From assembly GCF_004364585.1 (NCBI RefSeq), contig NZ_SOAN01000012.1, positions 1 to 51,006 on the forward strand: 51,006 nt of DNA, written 5' to 3'. Position numbers and translations under genes: made by a program. Source of the DNA: Nesterenkonia aurantiaca (GTDB lineage Bacteria > Actinomycetota > Actinomycetes > Actinomycetales > Micrococcaceae). This document shows, piece after piece, positions 32,747 through 42,081 of this stretch (position 1 is its first letter; each line of letters starts with the position of its first letter). The notes beneath the pieces were generated by a model. It had not been told where the DNA came from. It searched no databases and saw only the letters and a program-made list of their open reading frames with translations.

Positions 32747-33658
32747 TCAGCGGTCTGCGGCAGACCTCCCCAGGTCAAGCCCGAAGCGGACCCCGGTGAG
32801 CTCCTCGGAGGCCTCCCAGAGCCGCTGCGCCAGCACAGGGTCACTGGCCCTGGCGGAGCGTCCGACCAGGCTGGGGCTGCCGTGCAGCTCCCACCGGCCG
32901 TCGGGGCCGACGTAGCTGGCCCCTGGGAGGTCCTGGGTGGCGGCGAAGAGCGTGGGCACAGCACCTTCTTGGCTGGTCTGCGCCAGAAGCCGTCCTGCGA
33001 GGTTCACGGTGGCGACCAGCGGTCTGCTGCGCCCACGGATTCCTAGATTGGTGGCGGAGTACCCGGGATGCGAGGCCAGCGAGCGCACCGCAGAGCCGGA
33101 CTGCCGCAGTCGACGTTCCAGTTCCAGGGTGAACAGCAGATTCGCGAGCTTGGACTGCCCATAGGCCTCGGCGAGCGAGTACCGGCGGGTGCGCAGCGCG
33201 AGGTCCTCGAAGAAGATGTCACCGGCCCGGTGCGCTCCGGAGGCCAGCGTGACCACCCTGTCGCTCAGATGCGGAAGCAGCAGGTTCGTCAACGTGAAGT
33301 GCCCCAGGTGGTTGGTGCCGAACTGCAGGTCGAATCCGTCCTCGGTCACCGCGCCCCGCCCACCGGCGACCCCCGCATTGTTGATCAACAGATCGAGCCG
33401 GCCGGTCCAGGACTGGGCGAAGGCTCTCACCGAGGCCAGGTCCGCCAGGTCCAGTCGACGAACCTCGGTGCTGCCGGACATGGTCGCCGCAGCCACGCGG
33501 CCGCGAGCGGTGTCCCGCACACCGAGCACCACATGAGCTCCAGCGTGGGCCAGTGCGGTCGCCGTCGCCAGCCCGACGCCGCTGTTGGCTCCGGTGACCA
33601 GCGCGGTGCGACCGTGAAGCACCGGGAGATCTGCCGCGGTCCAGCTCTGCTTGTTCAT
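32747..33658 (-). CDS. Short-chain dehydrogenase/reductase (retinol-dehydrogenase-like)
   Basis: A 303-residue NAD(P)-dependent oxidoreductase. TGANSGVGLATATALAHAG is the nucleotide-binding loop; NNAGVAGG and the catalytic Tyr-x-x-x-Lys (AYGQSKLAN) are present, with Ser in TLASGAHRAG. The long C-terminal part resembles WW-domain oxidoreductase/light-dependent protochlorophyllide-type SDRs. Substrate unknown. It stands alone, convergent with the methyltransferase. Confidence 0.9.
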   Translation of the reverse strand: MNKQSWTAADLPVLHGRTALVTGANSGVGLATATALAHAGAHVVLGVRDTARGRVAAATMSGSTEVRRLDLADLASVRAFAQSWTGRLDLLINNAGVAGGRGAVTEDGFDLQFGTNHLGHFTLTNLLLPHLSDRVVTLASGAHRAGDIFFEDLALRTRRYSLAEAYGQSKLANLLFTLELERRLRQSGSAVRSLASHPGYSATNLGIRGRSRPLVATVNLAGRLLAQTSQEGAVPTLFAATQDLPGASYVGPDGRWELHGSPSLVGRSARASDPVLAQRLWEASEELTGVRFGLDLGRSAADR

Positions 33659-33726
33659 GGCCCGAGCCTAGTCAGTCCGATCTCGGATCCGTCACTTGTG
33701 CCGCGAGATCGACCCCGGCGACACGC

Positions 33727-34461
33727 TCAGGGCACCCAGGTATAGCGGTGCTCCGGCCGCCCGGCCTGTCCGTAGCGCAGGGTCAGCTCGGCCCGGCCTT
33801 CTGCACACAGGTGCTCCAGGTAGCGCCGGGCGGTGACCCGGGCGATCCCGGTGGCCTCGGAGACCTCGACGGCGGAGACGTCGCCCTCTCTCGAGCGCAG
33901 CGCCTCCGCCACCCGTTCAGCCGTGGCCGGGGTCAGCCCCTTGGCCATGGAGCGTGACGCCATCGGGCGCATCATGCCGAAGAGCGCGTCGACGTCGTTC
34001 TGGGTCACGGTGGACATCGCGGCCATCCGCTTGCGCGCCGCGGCGTAGCGTTCGAGCTGGTCGCGCAGCTGGCGCAGCGGGAAGGGTTTGATCAGGTAGT
34101 GCAGCGCACCCATCGCCATGGCCGTGCGCACATGTTCGACGTCGCGCAGCGCGGTGATCATCACGACGTCGATGACGCCGACCTCCCGCAGCCAGGTCGC
34201 GCTCCGGAGCTCCTCGAGCACCGCCAGACCGGTGCGGTCGGGCAGGAAGAGGTCCAGCAGCACCAGACCGGGACGGTGTCGGCGCACCGCCTCCAGTGCC
34301 TCGGCGGCGGTGTGCGCGCTGGCCACCACGGTGAAGCCGGGCATCGAGTCGACGAGCTCACGATGGTTCCGGGCCACACGCACGTCGTCGTCGACGATCA
34401 GCACCGGAATCGGGGCGGGGGTTCCGGGCCCGCCGGAGGTCGTCCCAGCAGGGGCGTTCAT
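33727..34461 (-). CDS. CitB/DcuR-type response regulator
   Basis: A 244-residue response regulator. The receiver domain has Asp24-Asp25-Asp26 (IVDDDVRVA) and the phosphoacceptor Asp70 (LVLLDLFLPDRTGL), then MITAL and KPF. The C-terminal half carries a helix-turn-helix (SAVEVSEATGIARVTARRYLEHLCAEGRAEL) typical of CitB/DcuR/CitT regulators of di- and tricarboxylate transport. It overlaps the kinase gene by four bases and lies divergent from the CitMHS transporter gene, its probable target. Confidence 0.93.
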   Translation of the reverse strand: MNAPAGTTSGGPGTPAPIPVLIVDDDVRVARNHRELVDSMPGFTVVASAHTAAEALEAVRRHRPGLVLLDLFLPDRTGLAVLEELRSATWLREVGVIDVVMITALRDVEHVRTAMAMGALHYLIKPFPLRQLRDQLERYAAARKRMAAMSTVTQNDVDALFGMMRPMASRSMAKGLTPATAERVAEALRSREGDVSAVEVSEATGIARVTARRYLEHLCAEGRAELTLRYGQAGRPEHRYTWVP

Positions 34462-36089
34462 GCGCTGATCACCTCGGCTCGCACCGGCAGGTAGGCGCAG
34501 AAGGTGGTCTCGTCCTCATGCTCCACGCTCACCGAGCCGCCGCGTCGCATACAGGCCTGGTGCACCAGCGCCAGGCCCAGGCCGCGGCGACCTGCCTGGT
34601 CCTTGGTGGAGCGTCCGACGCTGAAGATCTCTGCGGCGATCTCAGGGTCCAGGCCGGGGCCCGAGTCGATCACCCGCACCTCGACCAGCCCGTCGGTGAT
34701 CCCACCGTGGTGCCGGACCATCAGCTCCACCCGTGCCTCCGCGAGCGGGCCCGAGATCGCGGCGTCCATGGCGTTGTCGATCAGGTTTCCGATCACCAGC
34801 AGCAGGTCATCGCGCAGGTCGTGGGGCTGGTCTGCGGGCAGCTGAGAAAGTTCGGAGAGGCTGAACTGCACCCCACGTTCGGCGGCCTGGACGGACTTGG
34901 CGAGCACCAATGCCGCCACGGTCATGTCCTGGATCCGGGCGGCGATCTGGGCATCGGCACCCGAGGTGGCCAGGGAGAGCTCGGAGAGGTAGTCCTGGGC
35001 CTGATCCACGCCGCCGAGCTCCAGCATCCCCGCGACGGTGTGCAGCCGATTGGCGAACTCGTGCCGCTGGGCCCGCAGCCCGTCGGTGACGGTGCGGGCG
35101 CCGTCGAGCTGGTCGCTGAGCCGGGTGAGCTCGGTGCGATCACGCAGGGTGACGACGACGCCGCCGTCGTCCTCGCGCAGGCGCACCGGCCTGCGGTTGC
35201 AGACCAGGATCAGCCCGTCCACGCTCAGCAGCAGATCCTCCCCCGGCTCGGGCCCGGTCAGCACCGCCTGCGCCTCGGCGCTGAGTCCCAGCTGTGCGGG
35301 CGTGCGCCCGAGATGATCCACCGGCAGGCGCAGCAGGTGCCGGGCCGGGGTGTTGGCCAGCACCACGCGGCCCTCCCGGTCCAGGCCGATCACGCCCTCA
35401 CCGATGGCGTGCAGCAGCGCCTCTCGACCATCGAGCAGCGCGGTGATCTCCCGCGGCTCCAGGCCGTGGGTGTCCGCGCGCAGCCTTCGGGCCAGCATCC
35501 GGGCGCCGATCGCGCCGATGCCTACGGCGAGCGCCGCGGCCCCCAGGATCAGCGGGAGCTCCTGGAAGGAGGCGAGGCGGACCTCGGAGGCGAGGATACC
35601 CACTGAGACGAAGCCGATGACCTCACCCCCGTCCTCGGTGATCGGCACTCGGGCGCGCATGGTGAGCCCGGCGTGGCCGTGCTCCACCCCGGTCCAGGTC
35701 TCTCCGGCCAGCACCGGTGCCGGATCCAGCTCGGGGCGCCCGCCGATGGCCGCCGGGTCGGGGTGGGACTGCCGGATGCCATCGGCATCGGCGATCATGA
35801 TGTATTCATACCCGCTGGCGGCCCGCAGCGTCTCGGCCCAGGGGGCCAGGATCTCGGCGGGGTTCTCGGTGCGCAGCGCGTCCTGGACCGTGTCCATCAC
35901 GGAGACCGATTCCGCCATGGTCAGCACCCGCTCCGCGTACTGTGCGCGGACCTCCAGATACTGGTGCACCCCCCAGAGCAGGCTGACCAGGGTCACCGCG
36001 CCGATGAGCAGCATGATGTTCCAGCGGAAGAGCCGACGGACCAGGGAGACCTCACCAGTGGTGGGCGCCTGTGATGACCGCACGGACAC
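34458..36089 (-). CDS. CitA/DcuS-type sensor histidine kinase
   Basis: A 543-residue membrane kinase. Helix 1 spans about 24-42 and helix 2 about 178-200; between them (45-175) is an extracytoplasmic PDC-like sensor domain. A PAS domain follows (about 218-320), then the phosphoacceptor His343 in LRAQRHEFANRLHTVAGMLELG, and the ATP-binding part with DNAMDAAI, VIDSGPGL and RRGLGLALVHQAC. The order matches CitA/DcuS kinases that sense citrate or C4-dicarboxylates. The neighbouring citrate transporter supports citrate as signal. Confidence 0.93.
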   Translation of the reverse strand: MSVRSSQAPTTGEVSLVRRLFRWNIMLLIGAVTLVSLLWGVHQYLEVRAQYAERVLTMAESVSVMDTVQDALRTENPAEILAPWAETLRAASGYEYIMIADADGIRQSHPDPAAIGGRPELDPAPVLAGETWTGVEHGHAGLTMRARVPITEDGGEVIGFVSVGILASEVRLASFQELPLILGAAALAVGIGAIGARMLARRLRADTHGLEPREITALLDGREALLHAIGEGVIGLDREGRVVLANTPARHLLRLPVDHLGRTPAQLGLSAEAQAVLTGPEPGEDLLLSVDGLILVCNRRPVRLREDDGGVVVTLRDRTELTRLSDQLDGARTVTDGLRAQRHEFANRLHTVAGMLELGGVDQAQDYLSELSLATSGADAQIAARIQDMTVAALVLAKSVQAAERGVQFSLSELSQLPADQPHDLRDDLLLVIGNLIDNAMDAAISGPLAEARVELMVRHHGGITDGLVEVRVIDSGPGLDPEIAAEIFSVGRSTKDQAGRRGLGLALVHQACMRRGGSVSVEHEDETTFCAYLPVRAEVISA

Positions 36090-36140
36090 TGCTGCCTCCT
36101 GATGCTGCGGGTCTGGGCTGATGGTTCACGGATCATTCGC

Positions 36141-36183
36141 CGCGCAATGCCGTGATCGAGACCAATATGACCAATATTGCGCG
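36141..36183. promoter_or_regulatory. Repeats in the citA-citMHS divergent region (likely CitB sites)
   Basis: ACCAATAT occurs twice, at 36161-36168 and 36170-36177 (period 9), and CGCGCAAT (36141-36148) is exactly inverted by ATTGCGCG (36176-36183). All lie between the kinase start at 36089 and the transporter start at 36288. Tandem AT-rich half-sites with an enclosing inverted repeat fit binding by a dimeric response regulator that controls one or both genes. No promoter elements could be fixed with confidence. Confidence 0.5.
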
Positions 36184-36287
36184 CAGATGCACAAAACTGT
36201 GGGCCCGGTCACATGCGTTCCATGCTGTCACGTGGCTCACATTTTTGCCGCTGATCGATCCCCACACCCGCATCGAGGAGAAAAATC

Positions 36288-37862
36288 ATGCTCAGCCTAA
36301 TCGGCCTGGCAGTGATCGTCACCATGACGACGCTGCTGATCATGGGGCGCATCGCCCCCATCGTCGGACTGACCGTGATTCCCTTTGCGGGAGCACTGCT
36401 GGCCGGCTTCACCTTCACCGAGATCGGCGACTTCTTCGGCGAGGGCATCGGCTCGGTGCTCGACGTCGCGGTGATGCTGATCTTCGCCATCCTGTTCTTC
36501 GGGATCATGAACCACGCAGGACTCTTCGACCCGCTGGTGAGACTCACCGTGCGGCTGACCCGCGGCAACGTGATCGCGATCTGCGTGGGAACGGTGCTGC
36601 TGGCGGCGGTCTGCCACCTCGACGGCGCCGGCGCCTCCACATTCCTGATCGTGATTCCAGCCCTGCTCCCGCTGTACCGGCACCTGGGCATGAGCCCGTA
36701 CCTGCTGCTGCTGCTGGCAGGCATGAGCATGGGCGTGTTGAACATGCTGCCATGGGGCGGACCCGTGGCCCGCTCGGCCGCCGTCGTCGGAATGGATCCG
36801 ATCGACCTCTGGCGCGGCCTGATCCCGGTGCAGATCCTGTGCCTGGCGATGCTCGTGATCACCGCGGTCCTGCTGGGTCTGCGCGAGCAGCGCCGGATCG
36901 CTGCCCGCACCAGGGCAGCTGCCGAGCTTGAGGCGCAGTCCGGTGAGCAGCTCGACGAACAGGTCGACGCGCAGGTCGAGGGCCCCGCAGGGGATCGGGT
37001 CCAGGAGCGCGAGCTCGTCTCCGCCACCTCTGCGAACCGCGGCGTCACCAGCCGCACCACCGCAGGCGCCACCACGGGCAGCACCGCCACCGCCAACGCC
37101 ACCGGCACCGGCACCGGCACCGGCGGAAGCTCCACCACCTCCACCGGCTCTGACCGGGACGGCCAGAGCGCGGCCAAGACGGACGCCTACAGCGGCGAGG
37201 CCGATGATCTCTGGGGCGGGACGGAGAACGCCGTGGCAACCCCGCGGTGGAAGATGATCGTGAACACCATCCTGGTCCTCGGCATGCTTGCCCTGCTGAT
37301 CTCGGACATCCTGCCTTCCCCACTGGCCTTCATGCTCGGCCTCAGCGGCGCCCTGGTGATCAACTATCCCAAGGTCAGCGACCAGATGGAGGCGCTGAAG
37401 ATCAACGGGGGCGCCGCCGTCACCACCGGCGCGATCGTGCTCGCCGCCGGTTGCTTCCTGGGCATTCTGGAGGAATCCGGCATGCTGGAATCCCTCGCCA
37501 CCGACGCCGTATCGATCCTGCCTGCCGCACTGATCCCCTACCTGCACCTGATCGTCGGGGTCTTCGGACTTCCGCTGGAGCTGCTGCTGAGCACCGACGC
37601 CCACTACTTCGCGCTGCTGCCCGTGGTGGAGGGCGTCTCCACCCAGGCCGGAGTGAGCACCCTCGCGGTGGTCTACGCGGTGCTGGTGGGCAACATCATC
37701 GGCACCTTCATCAGCCCCTTCTCCGCGGCCCTGTGGCTGGCACTCGGACTGGCCGGCTGTGACATCGGCAAACACATCCGTTACTCCTTCGTGCCGATGT
37801 GGATCTTCTCCGTGGTCGCCCTGGTGCTGGCTCTGGTGCTGGGGCTGATCCCCTGGAGCTGA
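36288..37862 (+). CDS. CitMHS-family citrate transporter
   Basis: A 524-residue transporter with about 11 helices in two halves. Family motifs are LIGLAVIVTMTTLLIMGRIAPIVGL, VCHLDGAGASTFLIVIPALLPLYRHLGM and MGVLNMLPWGGPVARSA in the first half, and EESGMLESLATDA and LLSTDAHYFALLPVVEG in the second. The CitMHS family imports metal-citrate complexes with protons. Between the halves lies an unusually long hydrophilic insert (about 203-325) rich in Thr, Ser, Gly and Ala (TTGSTATANATGTGTGTGG), probably disordered. It is divergent from the CitA/CitB genes that probably regulate it. Confidence 0.93.
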   Translation: MLSLIGLAVIVTMTTLLIMGRIAPIVGLTVIPFAGALLAGFTFTEIGDFFGEGIGSVLDVAVMLIFAILFFGIMNHAGLFDPLVRLTVRLTRGNVIAICVGTVLLAAVCHLDGAGASTFLIVIPALLPLYRHLGMSPYLLLLLAGMSMGVLNMLPWGGPVARSAAVVGMDPIDLWRGLIPVQILCLAMLVITAVLLGLREQRRIAARTRAAAELEAQSGEQLDEQVDAQVEGPAGDRVQERELVSATSANRGVTSRTTAGATTGSTATANATGTGTGTGGSSTTSTGSDRDGQSAAKTDAYSGEADDLWGGTENAVATPRWKMIVNTILVLGMLALLISDILPSPLAFMLGLSGALVINYPKVSDQMEALKINGGAAVTTGAIVLAAGCFLGILEESGMLESLATDAVSILPAALIPYLHLIVGVFGLPLELLLSTDAHYFALLPVVEGVSTQAGVSTLAVVYAVLVGNIIGTFISPFSAALWLALGLAGCDIGKHIRYSFVPMWIFSVVALVLALVLGLIPWS

Positions 37863-37950
37863 CCTGGCCAGGCAGCGGTGACGAACCCATCCATCGACCC
37901 GGCCGTACAGGTGGAAGGAGAGCGGCCGTGGACCCTCCTCCCCCAGCGCT

Positions 37951-37980
37951 ATATGATGAGTTTATAAATCAATAAATTAT
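37951..37980. promoter_or_regulatory. AT-rich dyad upstream of the ArsR gene
   Basis: The 30 bases are strikingly A/T-rich in this GC-rich DNA. TTTAT (37961-37965) is inverted by ATAAA (37972-37976), and a wider GAT...ATC symmetry surrounds it. It lies 24 bases before the GTG of the ArsR gene and is its likely operator and -10 region. Confidence 0.5.
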
Positions 37981-38003
37981 CTGGCAGCTCTGAGGAGACG
38001 ATC

Positions 38004-38390
38004 GTGGACGATCATGTCGATGGACGAGGCCCCCTGAACCAGGTCAAAGCGAACCTCTTCAAGGGCCTCTCCCACCCGGTGAGGATCCGGGTGCTGGAGC
38101 TGCTCGCCGAGCAGCCGGAGGTCTCGGTGACCGATCTGCTCGCCGAGACCTCGCTGGAGGCCTCACATCTCTCCCAGCATCTGGCAGTGCTGCGACGCTA
38201 CGATCTGGTCGTGTCCCATCGACGCGGACTGCAGATGTTCTACTCACTGGCCCACCCTCAGGTGGCCGAGCTGCTGGCGGTGGCCAAGGCGCTGCTCCAG
38301 GAGATCCTGCGCAGCACCGAGCGGAATCTCGCCAACGCGCTGGCCGCAGAGTCACCGGCGGATTCCGCCACTGTCACTGGCAACCGATGA
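38004..38390 (+). CDS. ArsR-family transcriptional regulator
   Basis: A 128-residue winged-helix repressor: LFKGLSHPVRIRVLELLAEQPEVSVTDLLAETSLEASHLSQHLAVLRRYDLVVSHRRGLQMFYSL. It lacks the ELCVCDL metal-binding Cys box of classical ArsR, so its signal is probably not arsenite. The GTG start follows a GAGGAG site. The stop overlaps the SulP gene start (ATGA), so it controls that transporter. Confidence 0.92.
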   Translation: MDDHVDGRGPLNQVKANLFKGLSHPVRIRVLELLAEQPEVSVTDLLAETSLEASHLSQHLAVLRRYDLVVSHRRGLQMFYSLAHPQVAELLAVAKALLQEILRSTERNLANALAAESPADSATVTGNR

Positions 38391-40033
38391 AGGCCGTGGC
38401 GTCCATCCGGGCGCTGCTGCCCAGGCGGTCTGACTACGCCGCGATCCCGCGCACCTGGAAAGGCGACCTGGTCGCCGGGGTCACCGTAGGCATCGTGGCG
38501 CTTCCGCTGGCGCTGGCCTTCGGGGTCAGCTCAGGGGCCGGGGCGGCGAGCGGTCTGATCACTGCCGTGGTGGCCGGGTTCATCGCCGCGGTGTTCGGCG
38601 GGTCCAACGTGCAGGTCTCGGGCCCCACCGGCGCCATGGTGGTCGTCCTGGGCCCGGTGATCGCCGCCCACGGCATCGCCGCCCTGGCCGTGGTGACCGT
38701 GCTGGCCGGGCTCCTGGTGATCACCGCGGGGGCGCTGAAGCTGGGCCGGGTGGTGACCTTCCTGCCCTGGCCGGTGATCGAGGGCTTCACCCTCGGCATC
38801 GCGGTCATCATCTTCCTGCAACAGGTGCCCGCCGCCTTCGGAGTGCTCGCGGGCCCCAGCGCGAACGCCGCGGTATCCGCCGCCCAGAGTCTTGCCACGG
38901 TCCCGTGGCCGGAGATCGCCGCACCCGTGGGACTGGTCGTGCTGGTCGCGGTGATCATGATCGGGGCGCCTCGAATCCACCCGCAGATGCCCGGTTCGAT
39001 CCTGGCGATCATCGCCGCCACCGTACTGGCGGCGCTGCTGGACCTGCCCACTGCCCGGATCGGCGCACTGCCGGACTCGCTTCCGGCCCCGATGCTGCCC
39101 GAGTTCGACAGCGCCACCCTCCTGGCGCTGGCCGCTCCGGCGGCCACCATCGCCGCATTGGCAGCGATCGAGTCGCTGCTCTCGGCGCGAGTGGCGACCT
39201 CGATCTCCGACACCGGCCCTTATGACGCGGACCGCGAGCTCGTCGGGCAAGGCCTGGCATCAGTGGCCTCGGGCTTCTTCGGCGGCATGCCGGCCACCGG
39301 AGCGATCGCCCGCACGGCGGTGAACATCCGTTCCGGCGCGCGCACCCGGCTGGCCGCCATCGTCCACGCAGCGGTGCTGCTCGGCGTCGTCTACCTGGCC
39401 ACCGGCCCGGTGTCCCAGATCCCGCTGGCAGCCCTTGCCGGGGTGCTGATGGTCACCGCGGTGCGCATGGTCTCGCGGGCCACTGTCCGCGCGATCGTGG
39501 GCTCCACCCGGGCAGACGCCCTGGTCTTCCTGGTCACCGCCGTGATCACAGTATCGCTGGATCTGATCGAGGCGGTGCAGATCGGCGTCCTCGTCGCTGC
39601 GTTCTTCGCGCTGCGCTCGATGGTCGCCACCAGTGGGGTGCACCGGGAGGTGATTCCCGGACCGGCGCACTCCGGGGATGGCCATATCGCGGTGTTTCGT
39701 CTGGACGGGGCGCTCTTCTTCGGCGCCGCCGAGCGGGTTCTGGAGAAGGTCACCGAGATCCAGAACGTCGATGTGGTGATCATCCGGATGTCTCAGCTGC
39801 AGGTTCTCGACGCCACCGGTGCCCGCGTGGTGTCTGAGATGGTCACCGCGCTGGAACGGCGTGGCATCACGGTGCTGATCAAAGGCATCCAGGACCGGCA
39901 CCTCGCGCTGGTCACACGGGTCGGAGTGCTCGAGTCCCTGCGACACCACAAGCACCTCTTCGCCGAGCTGGCACCTGCGGTGGAGCATGCCCGCAGTCAC
40001 GTGCGGCGTGACCACGAACCGACTCCCGAGTAA
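38387..40033 (+). CDS. SulP-family inorganic anion transporter with STAS domain
   Basis: A 548-residue transporter. GDLVAGVTVGIVALPLALAFGVSSGAGAASGLITAVVAGF and NVQVSGPTGAMVVVLGPV are typical of the N-terminal helices; the C-terminal STAS domain (about 440-540) has VDVVIIRMSQLQVLDATGARVVSEMV. SulP carriers move sulfate, bicarbonate or similar anions with protons or sodium. It is translated with the ArsR regulator. Substrate is not determinable; a bicarbonate (BicA-like) role is as likely as sulfate. Confidence 0.92.
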   Translation: MKAVASIRALLPRRSDYAAIPRTWKGDLVAGVTVGIVALPLALAFGVSSGAGAASGLITAVVAGFIAAVFGGSNVQVSGPTGAMVVVLGPVIAAHGIAALAVVTVLAGLLVITAGALKLGRVVTFLPWPVIEGFTLGIAVIIFLQQVPAAFGVLAGPSANAAVSAAQSLATVPWPEIAAPVGLVVLVAVIMIGAPRIHPQMPGSILAIIAATVLAALLDLPTARIGALPDSLPAPMLPEFDSATLLALAAPAATIAALAAIESLLSARVATSISDTGPYDADRELVGQGLASVASGFFGGMPATGAIARTAVNIRSGARTRLAAIVHAAVLLGVVYLATGPVSQIPLAALAGVLMVTAVRMVSRATVRAIVGSTRADALVFLVTAVITVSLDLIEAVQIGVLVAAFFALRSMVATSGVHREVIPGPAHSGDGHIAVFRLDGALFFGAAERVLEKVTEIQNVDVVIIRMSQLQVLDATGARVVSEMVTALERRGITVLIKGIQDRHLALVTRVGVLESLRHHKHLFAELAPAVEHARSHVRRDHEPTPE

Positions 40034-40241
40034 GCCTCGCCTGGCCCACACGCGGCGTGGTGAGCTCGCGGACACGACCCCTTCACCGCTGAGTAATGCC
40101 GCTGAAACACCGGCTCCCTAGGCTTCAAAACGTGTATACGACCGCGTCCACAACTGCGGATACACACGTCTCCGGGTGCTCTCCGTCCTGCGCAGACCAC
40201 TCCATTCACGTTCAGAAGATTCAGCCTCAGGAAATGGGACC

Positions 40242-41183
40242 ATGAACATCACTGCTCTGCGGACGACTACGTTCACCGCCGTCGTCATGACCTCCGCTCT
40301 GGCCCTGACCGGATGCACCGGCGAACCCGACCGAGAAGATGACGACGTCATCAGCATCGCCACCCAGCGTCAGCCACACCTGTATGCCCCCTACGCCTAC
40401 GAAGACTTCGCACCCGAAGGCACGACCATCGAAGTAGTGCCGATGGACACCTCCACCGACCAGATGACCGCTTTGCTCTCCGGTGACGTGGACTTCGCCC
40501 TCATGGGTGTCCCGACGGTGATCACGGGGGTCTCGGAGGGGTCCGACATCACATTGATCGCCTCCGGCGCCGACGGCGGCAGCGGTCTGATCGGTGATGC
40601 CGAGATCGAGGGGGTCCCCGACCTCGAAGGCAGAACTGTGGGGTATGTCCCCGGTTCCTCACAGGAGATGGCGTTCCGGCTCCTCGCAGAAGAAGCCGGA
40701 CTGGACCCTGACACCGACATCAACATGGTCAACCTGGGGTACGCCGATATGCACGAAGCCCTGAGCAGCGGCGACATCGACGCCTTCGCGGGAGCCGAGG
40801 TCGGCGTCTCGCTCTCGCTCCTGGATGGAGCCGAACCGGTCGAGGACATCTACACCACGCCCCTTGGTCCGGTGAACATCGGCCTGGCGACCACCGGAAC
40901 GCTTGCCGAAGAGAATCCCGAGCTGGTCAATGAGCTGCTCGGCATCCATGAGGAGGCGACGGCTCACCTCGAGGCCAACCCCAGCGAGTGGATAGAAGCC
41001 GTCCAGGGGCAGTTCTCCTTCGAGAACGAGGTGCTGGAGCAGGCGGTGGAGAACATCTGGCTGCGTTCAGACATCGACGAGGAGTATCGCGGCAACATCG
41101 ACGAGCTGGCTCTGCAGATGCAAGAGCTCGAGATCATCTCTGAGGCACCCGTGGCCGATGACGTCGTCACCGAGATGGAGTGA
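40242..41183 (+). CDS. ABC transporter substrate-binding lipoprotein (NMT1/SsuA-like)
   Basis: A 313-residue lipoprotein; the lipobox LTGC gives Cys25. The mature part has the NMT1/SsuA two-lobe pattern: VISIATQRQPHLYAPYAYEDF, TDQMTALLSGDVDFALMGVPTVI, TVGYVPGSSQEMAFRLLAEEAGLD, MVNLGYADMHEALSSGDIDAFAGAEVGVSL and ENPELVNELLGIHEEATAHLE. It binds an organic anion such as a sulfonate, taurine, nitrate or pyrimidine precursor. The ATG at 40242 has AGGAAA upstream and is first of three genes. The 208-bp gap before it shows nothing convincing besides an imperfect ACGTGTAT-type repeat. Confidence 0.9.
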   Translation: MNITALRTTTFTAVVMTSALALTGCTGEPDREDDDVISIATQRQPHLYAPYAYEDFAPEGTTIEVVPMDTSTDQMTALLSGDVDFALMGVPTVITGVSEGSDITLIASGADGGSGLIGDAEIEGVPDLEGRTVGYVPGSSQEMAFRLLAEEAGLDPDTDINMVNLGYADMHEALSSGDIDAFAGAEVGVSLSLLDGAEPVEDIYTTPLGPVNIGLATTGTLAEENPELVNELLGIHEEATAHLEANPSEWIEAVQGQFSFENEVLEQAVENIWLRSDIDEEYRGNIDELALQMQELEIISEAPVADDVVTEME

Positions 41184-41190
41184 GGCCGTC

Positions 41191-42081
41191 ATGACAGCCA
41201 TCGCACCCACGACCTCCCCAGATGTACGAGAAGCTCCGCCGAGACACGAGCCGGCGACTCCCAGACGTCGGCGGTGGTCACCGAGGGCGCTTCTGCTGGC
41301 TCTCCCGGTGCCGCTCGCAGTGCTCGTGTTCTGGAGCCTGGGAGTCCAGTTCGGTTGGAATCTGCCCTTCGGCATTCGCATGGCACAGCTGCCCACTCCG
41401 TCTCAGGTGGGTATTCGACTCGCGGACCTCTTCTTCGGCGGTCTGGTCCCCGGACCCTACAGCGGGGACATCTGGAGACACATCTGGGCCTCACTTGTTC
41501 GTGCAGGGAGCGGATTCGCCCTCGCGGCCGCGTTCGCCGTGCCCTTTGGGATCCTGCTGGGACGATCCAGGACCGTCACTCAGCTCTTTGAACCGTTGAT
41601 CAACATCGTGCGCCCCATACCCGTGACCGCCTGGGCGCCGCTGGCGCTGATCGTCATCGGGATCGGCGACCGCTCGGCGATCTTCCTGGTCTTCCTCGCG
41701 GCCTTCTTCCCCATGCTGATCAGCACATCGGCCGCCGCTGCCCAGGTGCCCCCGCGGCTTCTGGAGGCCGCCGCCATGTTGGGCATGAAGCCCTGGAAGC
41801 GGCTCATCTACGTCGTCGCGCCCGCCTCGGTTCCGGGCATCTTCAGTGGACTCAGGGTGGGCCTCGGTCTGGCGTGGGCACTGCTGGTGGTCGGTGAGAT
41901 GACCGGCGTCAACATCGGACTGGGCGCGATGATCATGGAAGGCCGAGTCGTGTCACAGATCGACCTGATCATGTCCGGAATGATCATCATCGGAATTCTC
42001 GGGTTCCTCTCCGACCGGTTCCTGGTCCTTGCACTGAAGGTCATCTCCCGCAACCGCCCCGTCCTCCAGGAGATCTCATGA
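41191..42081 (+). CDS. ABC transporter permease (SsuC/TauC-like)
   Basis: A 296-residue permease with six helices and a charged N-terminal segment (RHEPATPRRRRWSPR). The EAA loop, which contacts the ATPase, is LLEAAAMLGMKPWKRLIYVVAPASVPGIFSGLRVGLGLAW. It belongs to the nitrate/sulfonate/taurine group. The ATG at 41191 lies seven bases after the stop of the binding-protein gene. Confidence 0.9.
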   Translation: MTAIAPTTSPDVREAPPRHEPATPRRRRWSPRALLLALPVPLAVLVFWSLGVQFGWNLPFGIRMAQLPTPSQVGIRLADLFFGGLVPGPYSGDIWRHIWASLVRAGSGFALAAAFAVPFGILLGRSRTVTQLFEPLINIVRPIPVTAWAPLALIVIGIGDRSAIFLVFLAAFFPMLISTSAAAAQVPPRLLEAAAMLGMKPWKRLIYVVAPASVPGIFSGLRVGLGLAWALLVVGEMTGVNIGLGAMIMEGRVVSQIDLIMSGMIIIGILGFLSDRFLVLALKVISRNRPVLQEIS

